Of a stretch of DNA of 10,653 nucleotides, positions 6,821-10,653 are shown in pieces. The position numbers and the translations under genes are program-made. How positions within the stretch are numbered: the first letter of the stretch is position 1; every line of letters begins with the position of its first letter. The stretch comes from Dethiosulfatibacter sp. (GTDB lineage Bacteria > Bacillota_A > Clostridia > Tissierellales > Dethiosulfatibacteraceae), in assembly GCA_019084435.1 (NCBI GenBank), contig JAHRFV010000323.1:1-10653 (forward strand), in the 5' to 3' direction. The notes under the pieces are model-generated. The model had not been told where the DNA came from, did not search any database, and saw nothing but the letters and a program-made list of their open reading frames with translations.

Positions 6821-6849
6821 TTCACTTCTGATTCTATTCATCATATAAT
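6821..6849 (+). promoter_or_regulatory. Promoter of the amidohydrolase gene
   Basis: TTCACT (6821-6826, 4 of 6), a 17-base spacer, and a perfect TATAAT (6844-6849). It begins 2 bases after the upstream terminator's T run and predicts a start near 6856, leaving a leader of about 25 bases. No operator-like dyad is obvious. Confidence 0.65.
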
Positions 6850-6881
6850 GTTAATGGTTAATAAAAGGAAAGAGGTGCATG

Positions 6882-8111
6882 ATGAAAAACATTGAATTGA
6901 TTGAAAAAATAGAAACATATATTAACAGTCTAGGAAATATAGGTCTAAAGGAAGGTATCAGATGGCGTTCGATTTTCACGGAAGAAGATAGAGAAGCCAA
7001 AGAATTATTTAGAAGATTTATAGAAAATGAAAACCTGGTAGCATCCGAAGACGCTATTGGAAACGTATACGGCAAATTGAAAAATTCAGTTGATTATGGT
7101 GATGTAAAGAAAATTTTGGTGGGTTCTCATATCGACACCGTCAGAGATGGGGGTGCTTATGATGGTGCTGCAGGTATGATTATTGGACTTCTTGCTGTTT
7201 CAGAGAACATAAAAAAATATGGCAACCCGGTAATCCCTGTTGAGGTTATTGCATTGACTGAGGAAGAAGGCAGCAGATACGCCATGTCATATGTAGGTAG
7301 CCGAGCTATCGTTAACGGATTGAATGAGAATGAACTGAACTCTGTTGACGATGATGGCATAAACTTTAAGACCGCTATGCTTCAAGCGGGTTATGATCCT
7401 GATAAAGTAAACCAGGCTAAACGAGATGACATACACAGCTATTTTGAGGTGCATATTGAACAGGGTCCGGTATTGGAGCGTACCGGTAAAAAAATAGGTA
7501 TTGTTGAAAGAATCAACGGCATATTCTTTTTGGAAGTGGAGATAATTGGAAGAGAGGACCATGCTGGCACTACCCCAATGAACATGAGGCGTGATTCTCT
7601 TGTTGCAGCATCTAAGATTATTGCGAGGTTACCTGAAGTTATCGCTGAAATTTCAGAATCTGCAACAGCTACGGTTGGCAAGATAAGGGTCGAACCAGGA
7701 TCATCAAATGTCGTTCCTAAGAAAACAATTTTTACGATTGATTTCAGAGACATGGATGCGGATAAGCTGATACTAATGAATAGGACAATCCAATTTGAAT
7801 TGGACCAATTGGAGAATCAAGGATATAAAGTCAAACACAATCTCACCACAAATGAATTACCAATAGATTTGGATAGGGAGCTTGTTGATTTGTGCGAGAA
7901 AACTGTTAGGGATATGGGAGTCCCTTATCAGAAAATGAACAGTGGAGCAGGACATGATGCCCAGATCTTTGCTGAAAGGTTTCCATCGTCACTTTTATTC
8001 ATTCCATGCAAGGGTGGAAGGAGTCACTCACCGGTGGAATATGCATCCAACGAAGATATTGCAATAGCAGTTGAAGTAATGAGTGGAATCCTAAAAAAGC
8101 TTGCATGGTAG
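6882..8111 (+). CDS. M20-family Zn-dependent amidohydrolase (allantoate amidohydrolase / N-carbamoyl-L-amino acid hydrolase)
   Basis: Cytoplasmic two-metal hydrolase of about 409 residues, normal for the AllC/AmaB group, which cleaves allantoate or N-carbamoyl amino acids, releasing ammonia and CO2. Metal-binding motifs, numbered from ATG 6882: GSHIDTV with H83; GGAYDGAAG with D94; TEEEGSRY with E129; HIEQGPVLE with H191; GRSHSPVEY with H382. The lid/dimerisation domain (about 210-325) has DHAGTTPM (H227), GSSNVVP (N276) and DFRD (R289). SGAGHDAQ (354-361) is also characteristic. Two adjacent ATGs exist (6879, 6882); the second is 6 bases from the AGAGG at 6871-6875 and is preferred. The gene is monocistronic, with its own promoter. 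No allantoinase, hydantoinase or ureidoglycolate gene is nearby, so the substrate is undecided. Confidence 0.9.
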   Translation: MKNIELIEKIETYINSLGNIGLKEGIRWRSIFTEEDREAKELFRRFIENENLVASEDAIGNVYGKLKNSVDYGDVKKILVGSHIDTVRDGGAYDGAAGMIIGLLAVSENIKKYGNPVIPVEVIALTEEEGSRYAMSYVGSRAIVNGLNENELNSVDDDGINFKTAMLQAGYDPDKVNQAKRDDIHSYFEVHIEQGPVLERTGKKIGIVERINGIFFLEVEIIGREDHAGTTPMNMRRDSLVAASKIIARLPEVIAEISESATATVGKIRVEPGSSNVVPKKTIFTIDFRDMDADKLILMNRTIQFELDQLENQGYKVKHNLTTNELPIDLDRELVDLCEKTVRDMGVPYQKMNSGAGHDAQIFAERFPSSLLFIPCKGGRSHSPVEYASNEDIAIAVEVMSGILKKLAW

Positions 8112-8133
8112 ATTTTTATTTTTTGTTCGCAGG

Positions 8134-8162
8134 TAGAAATCAAATCTGACAAGTGATATAAT
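8134..8162 (+). promoter_or_regulatory. Extended -10 promoter of the small peptide/HD operon
   Basis: TAGAAA (8134-8139, 4 of 6), 17 bases, and a perfect TATAAT (8157-8162) preceded by TGA (8154-8156), an extended -10. Predicted start is near 8169, which leaves a very short leader before the GAGG at 8171-8174. No strong terminator of the upstream gene is visible between 8111 and 8134, only T-rich sequence. Confidence 0.6.
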
Positions 8163-8182
8163 TTAATTGAGAGGTGATTGAT

Positions 8183-8266
8183 TTGGCTTTAAGCGGTATA
8201 GTTGTTATTGTATTGGTAATTGTTGTAGCCGTGTTGATCGGTGCAATCGTTGCGAAGAATAGTTAA
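8183..8266 (+). CDS. Small 27-residue single-span membrane protein
   Basis: A TTG-initiated frame with GAGG (8171-8174, within GAGAGGTG) 8 bases upstream encodes MALSGIVVIVLVIVVAVL, then IGAIVAKNS and a stop. Residues 5-24 are an uninterrupted hydrophobic helix of G/I/V/L/A, and the only charge is K25 at the C-terminal end, so the C-terminus is probably cytoplasmic by the positive-inside rule. A16, G20 and A24 form a small-xxx-small ridge of the kind used in transmembrane helix packing. It sits directly downstream of an extended -10 promoter and 17 bases before the HD-domain gene, so the two are probably co-transcribed. I do not recognise a family. Roles could include a membrane-protein regulator or a type I toxin-like peptide, though no antisense RNA signal was found. 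The in-frame GTG at 8174 lies inside the ribosome binding site and is rejected as start. Confidence 0.6.
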   Translation: MALSGIVVIVLVIVVAVLIGAIVAKNS

Positions 8267-8283
8267 TATGGGTAGGAGGTTTA

Positions 8284-8778
8284 ATGGAAAGAGTTAAGTA
8301 TGTGATGGAGATACTGGATAAGAATCTAATGATGGTTAATGATACCGGATATGTATTTGACGACGGTAGCTTTGATGAAACGATTCATTGCTATGGCGTC
8401 GCTTATTTTTGTGCAGCAGCTGCACATAGGAGAGGTCTGAACGCTGAGCTTGGTTTTATAATCGGTCTGTTGCATGATTTGGGAAGGATTTCAAATGATG
8501 ACTATACAGAAGGACATGGCCCGACAGGCGCCATAATGACGCAGAGAATGTTGGCTGACTCAGGTCTCTTTGATGAGAATGAGATAGAGATTATTACCAA
8601 TAGCATTTCCAAACACTCAAAAAAGAAAAAAATAGATGGGCCCTATGAAGAAGCTTTAAAAGATGCGGATCTCCTGGAAAGAGTCTTTTTTATGGGAGAT
8701 AAAGGAAAGTCTGACACCAAAAAAAGAGAAAGAATTACTCACTTATTGGATGATTTTGGATTGTCAGTAAAAATATGA
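8284..8778 (+). CDS. HD-domain phosphohydrolase
   Basis: A 164-residue cytoplasmic protein consisting of a single HD domain, with no second domain. The metal-binding pattern is present: H35 (TIHCYGVA), the doublet H64-D65 in GLLHDLGRIS, H78 (EGHGPTGA), H111 (SISKHSKK) and D127/D129 in LKDADLLERV. The arrangement H...HD...H...H...D resembles small HD hydrolases acting on nucleotides or other phosphomonoesters; substrate is not predictable. ATG 8284 has TAGGAGG (8274-8280 region) about 4 bases upstream. It follows the 27-residue membrane peptide by 17 bases and is probably the second gene of that operon. The stop TGA (8776-8778) doubles as the TGN of the next promoter's extended -10. Confidence 0.87.
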   Translation: MERVKYVMEILDKNLMMVNDTGYVFDDGSFDETIHCYGVAYFCAAAAHRRGLNAELGFIIGLLHDLGRISNDDYTEGHGPTGAIMTQRMLADSGLFDENEIEIITNSISKHSKKKKIDGPYEEALKDADLLERVFFMGDKGKSDTKKRERITHLLDDFGLSVKI

Positions 8779-8784
8779 TATAAT
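8756..8784 (+). promoter_or_regulatory. Candidate extended -10 promoter of the DUF554 gene
   Basis: TTGGAT (8756-8761, weak), 17 bases, and a perfect TATAAT (8779-8784) preceded by TGA, which is also the stop codon of the HD gene. Predicted start is near 8791, just ahead of a terminator-like hairpin at 8799-8830. Confidence 0.5.
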
Positions 8785-8798
8785 GCTTTAATTTACTT

Positions 8799-8830
8799 TA
8801 CCATCAGTAAAATGATGGTAGATTTTTTTT
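8799..8830 (+). terminator. Intrinsic terminator between the HD and DUF554 genes, possibly a leader attenuator
   Basis: TACCATCA (8799-8806), loop GTAAAA, TGATGGTA (8813-8820), then GA and eight T (8823-8830): a perfect 8-bp stem plus T run. It terminates the HD operon. If the promoter at 8756-8784 is real, the same hairpin lies in the DUF554 leader. A weaker alternative pairing TTTACT (8792-8797) with AGTAAA (8806-8811) would interfere with the 5' arm and loop. Confidence 0.75.
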
Positions 8831-8854
8831 AGATTAAGATAAGAGGAGTATATA

Positions 8855-9541
8855 GTGCTAGGTACAATTGTCAATACAATCGCAATAATAGTGGGAAGTT
8901 TGGTGGGATTGGTCTTCAAGAATCTGATTCCTGAGAAGTACAATGATACAATCATGAAGTCTATGAGTTTGGCAGTAATCCTCATTGGTCTTCAAATGGC
9001 ATTGGGGACACAAAATATTTTGCTGGTCATATGTAGCATGGTTGGCGGATCTCTAGTCGGAGAAAGAATTGATATTGAAAAGAAATTGGACAACATTGGC
9101 GCAAAGTTACAAGATAGGTTCAGCAAAACCGACAGCAACATAGGACAGGGTTTTGTAACGGCTTCCCTCATGTATTGCATCGGTTCATTGGCCATCATTG
9201 GTGCTATAGAAGGTGGACTTCTTGGAAAACACGATGTGTTGTTTGCCAAATCTCTGATCGATGGAATTGTATCTGTTGCTCTGACGGCAACTATGGGTAT
9301 TGGTGTGATTTTTGCCAGTGTTTCAGTTTTTCTATACCAGGGTAGTATTGTATTGATATCAAGCTTTGCAAAAGATATCTTAACAGATGCCATAGTAACA
9401 GAGATGTCTGCTATTGGTGGTTTGTTGATTATGGGAATAGGACTAAATATATTGATGAGGGATAGAATCAAGGTAGGGAATATGTTGCCGGCATTGTTTG
9501 TGCCTTTGGTGTTTATGGGTATTATGAACATAATAGGCTGA
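8855..9541 (+). CDS. DUF554 family membrane protein (YdfK/YqgA-like)
   Basis: A 228-residue polytopic inner-membrane protein, normal length for DUF554. Hydrophobic spans are about 3-21, 36-52, 54-70, 100-120, 136-168 (probably two), 186-204 and 209-227; a charged segment at about 70-98 (ERIDIEKKLDNIG to SKTDSNIGQ) is probably a cytoplasmic loop. Family-typical stretches include the N-terminus LGTIVNTIAIIVGSLVG, GSLVGERIDIEKKL and GQGFVTASLMYCIG. Function is unestablished; transport has been proposed for the family. GTG 8855 is chosen because AAGAGGAG (8841-8848) lies 6 bases upstream and the protein then begins exactly at the conserved N-terminus. The stop codon overlaps the terminator hairpin shared with the convergent proC gene. 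Confidence 0.92.
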   Translation: MLGTIVNTIAIIVGSLVGLVFKNLIPEKYNDTIMKSMSLAVILIGLQMALGTQNILLVICSMVGGSLVGERIDIEKKLDNIGAKLQDRFSKTDSNIGQGFVTASLMYCIGSLAIIGAIEGGLLGKHDVLFAKSLIDGIVSVALTATMGIGVIFASVSVFLYQGSIVLISSFAKDILTDAIVTEMSAIGGLLIMGIGLNILMRDRIKVGNMLPALFVPLVFMGIMNIIG

Positions 9542-9580
9542 TCTCATTGAGATCAGCCTATTTAAAAGTATTATTTTTTT
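9532..9580. terminator. Bidirectional terminator between convergent DUF554 and proC
   Basis: AATAGGCTGATCTCA (9532-9546) and TGAGATCAGCCTATT (9548-9562) form a nearly perfect 15-bp inverted repeat; sterically the loop is CATTG. On the plus strand it is followed by TTTAAAAGTATTATTTTTTT, an interrupted T tract, so plus-strand termination is likely. The minus strand has no clean T tract after the stem, so use by proC is less certain. The hairpin contains the DUF554 stop codon. Confidence 0.8.
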
Positions 9581-10383
9581 AGGTTTTTTGCTTTATTATA
9601 GCAGGCCAGCATGGATTCAATCAGTGCGCTTCTGAATCCTCTGTCTTCCAGTACTTTTATAGCTTCAATAGTGGTACCGCCGGGTGAACAAACAGCATCT
9701 TTGAGTTCTCCAGGGTGCATATCCAGTTCCTTCACCATCTTTGCAGCACCCATTACAGCCTGAGCTGCCAGTTTATAAGCCATTTTGCGTGGCAAGCCTG
9801 TCAGGACGCCTGCATCTCCCATGGCCTCTATCATAATATATACATAAGCCGGTGAGCTGGCTGATATGGAAACCAATGAATCCATATGATCCTCTTCATC
9901 AAGCTCTTGAACCTCTCCAAATCCTTGGAAAATTGTACTGATATCTGATTTCTCCTCAGTAGTAAACATGTCCCTGTCGTAGAATACACCCGTCATTCCT
10001 TCACCAACCAAAGATGGTATATTGGGCATAGCTCGCATGATTTTCAAATTCTCAATACCGGTGTATTGTCTGATTTCTTCGATGGTGTAACCCGGTGCCA
10101 AGCTGATGATGACATGTTTTTCAGGCTCTAGATATTCCTTTATTTCGTCAAAAACACTTTTGTAATGCTGTGACTTGATTGCAAAAAATATATATTTACA
10201 TTTTTTAACTAAATCAATATTATTTTTAGCACACATAACCATCAGTTCTATGCTCAATCTTTCTTTAGTTTCATTAGTCTTAGAGTTTATGTAGATTCTA
10301 TCCAAATCAAATTTTTTTCTGACCATACCTGTGATCATGGCTTTTGAAACATTACCGGCACCTATAAAACCTATTTTATCCAT
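9571..10383 (-). CDS. proC: Pyrroline-5-carboxylate reductase
   Basis: Catalyses the last step of proline synthesis, NAD(P)H-dependent reduction of 1-pyrroline-5-carboxylate to L-proline, in the cytoplasm. It has 270 residues, the family norm. The N-terminal Rossmann domain starts with GFIGAGNVSKAM (5-16), with AIKSQH (68-73) and RAMPNIPSLVGEG (117-129). The C-terminal dimerisation/catalytic domain has SASSPAYVY (174-182) and the diagnostic signature HPGELKDAVCSPGGTTIEA (223-241), then GFRSALIESM (249-258). Small deviations from textbook motifs (AIKSQH for AVKPQ, SASSPAY for SGSGPAY) look tolerable. ATG at 10383 (reading left) has GGAGA (complement of 10391-10395) 7 bases upstream. It is monocistronic and convergent to DUF554. 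No T-box or other leader regulator fits in its short leader. Confidence 0.96.
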   Translation of the reverse strand: MDKIGFIGAGNVSKAMITGMVRKKFDLDRIYINSKTNETKERLSIELMVMCAKNNIDLVKKCKYIFFAIKSQHYKSVFDEIKEYLEPEKHVIISLAPGYTIEEIRQYTGIENLKIMRAMPNIPSLVGEGMTGVFYDRDMFTTEEKSDISTIFQGFGEVQELDEEDHMDSLVSISASSPAYVYIMIEAMGDAGVLTGLPRKMAYKLAAQAVMGAAKMVKELDMHPGELKDAVCSPGGTTIEAIKVLEDRGFRSALIESMLACYNKAKNLKK

Positions 10384-10414
10384 TTCACACTCTCCATCGT
10401 TAAATATTTAAATA

Positions 10415-10443
10415 ATAATATCACAACTATTTAAACCATTCAA
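10415..10443 (-). promoter_or_regulatory. Promoter of proC
   Basis: On the minus strand: TTGAAT (complement of 10438-10443), 17 bases, and TATTAT (complement of 10415-10420) preceded by TGA (complement of 10421-10423), an extended -10. Predicted start is near 10408, giving a leader of about 25 bases. Confidence 0.65.
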
Positions 10444-10653
10444 TTGATTTAAGCATTACATTGTGATAAATTTATAAGGTAATTATGGCAAATATGATGT
10501 ATCAGTTAGATTTAAGGAGCCAGCTATACAAAAGTCAACTAAATGATTAAATAGTTAAGAATACTGTGAATAGAAAAATATGCACAGAAACAGAAGAGTC
10601 AAGGATTTAGAGACTCCAAATCAATATCTGGGTGTTGTCATAGAGAGTAGTTA
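10444..10653. other. AT-rich intergenic region with no convincing gene
   Basis: About 210 bases upstream of proC. On the plus strand TTGATT (10444-10449), 17 bases, and TAAATT (10467-10472) preceded by TGA could be a divergent promoter directly abutting the proC -35. A 21-codon frame from ATG 10485 to stop at 10550 has only AAGG as a ribosome binding site and no recognisable similarity. A short inverted repeat GAGTC/GACTC (10596-10600/10612-10616) has an 11-base loop and no T run. I see no RNA gene or element end here; the next gene may begin beyond the window. Confidence 0.4.

Noticed and set aside
8992..9531. Minus-strand frame of 179 codons
   Set aside because: Lies wholly antisense to the DUF554 gene, which has a good ribosome binding site and family match; proline- and isoleucine-rich composition is typical of a shadow frame.
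10384..10410. T-box or other amino-acid riboswitch in front of proC
   Set aside because: The leader predicted from the extended -10 promoter is about 25 bases, too short for such a structure, and no T-box sequence is visible upstream.
1..10653. CRISPR array, insertion sequence, integrase or attachment site
   Set aside because: I saw no evenly spaced direct repeats, transposase or integrase motifs, or long terminal inverted repeats, and nothing interrupts the tRNA-Leu 3' end.

Overview
The window looks like chromosomal DNA of a low-GC Gram-positive bacterium, most likely a member of Clostridia (Bacillota). I infer this from the AT-rich composition, frequent ATA and AGA codons, strong AGGAGG-type ribosome binding sites, TTG and GTG starts, sigma-A-type promoters with extended TGN -10 elements, a tRNA with encoded CCA, and the gene families present (BlaI/M56 pair, DUF554, PAS-GGDEF-EAL). 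I cannot name the genus. I see no insertion sequence, prophage, CRISPR array or integrase.

Left part (1-2568): the 3' portion of a PAS-GGDEF-EAL cyclic-di-GMP protein that runs in from outside the window, then a DJ-1/PfpI-family protein with its own probable promoter and an AT-only palindrome over its -10. A tRNA-Leu(CAA) follows, closed by a strong rho-independent terminator.

Central part (2640-6818): a regulatory block. A perfect-consensus promoter (TTGACA-N17-TATAAT) is followed by two tandem palindromic operators and drives an alpha/beta hydrolase and a TetR repressor. A second promoter, whose -35 overlaps the tetR stop codon and which carries its own pair of operators, drives a BlaI-type repressor and an M56 (BlaR1-like) membrane metalloprotease. 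That protease has a large extracellular domain with no recognisable penicillin-binding fold. Both operator pairs are built from the pentamer TAGAC/GTCTA in opposite orientations. A strong terminator closes the block.

Right part (6821-10653): a monocistronic M20-type amidohydrolase of the allantoate amidohydrolase/N-carbamoyl-amino-acid hydrolase type; an operon of an unannotated 27-residue single-span membrane peptide and an HD-domain phosphohydrolase; a DUF554 membrane protein whose candidate leader contains an intrinsic terminator; and, convergent on the minus strand, pyrroline-5-carboxylate reductase (proC) sharing a bidirectional terminator hairpin with DUF554. The last ~210 bases hold no convincing gene.

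Most of the window is ordinary housekeeping and signalling content. The points worth a second look are the paired operators of the hydrolase/TetR/BlaI/M56 block, the 27-residue membrane peptide, and the terminator in the DUF554 leader.
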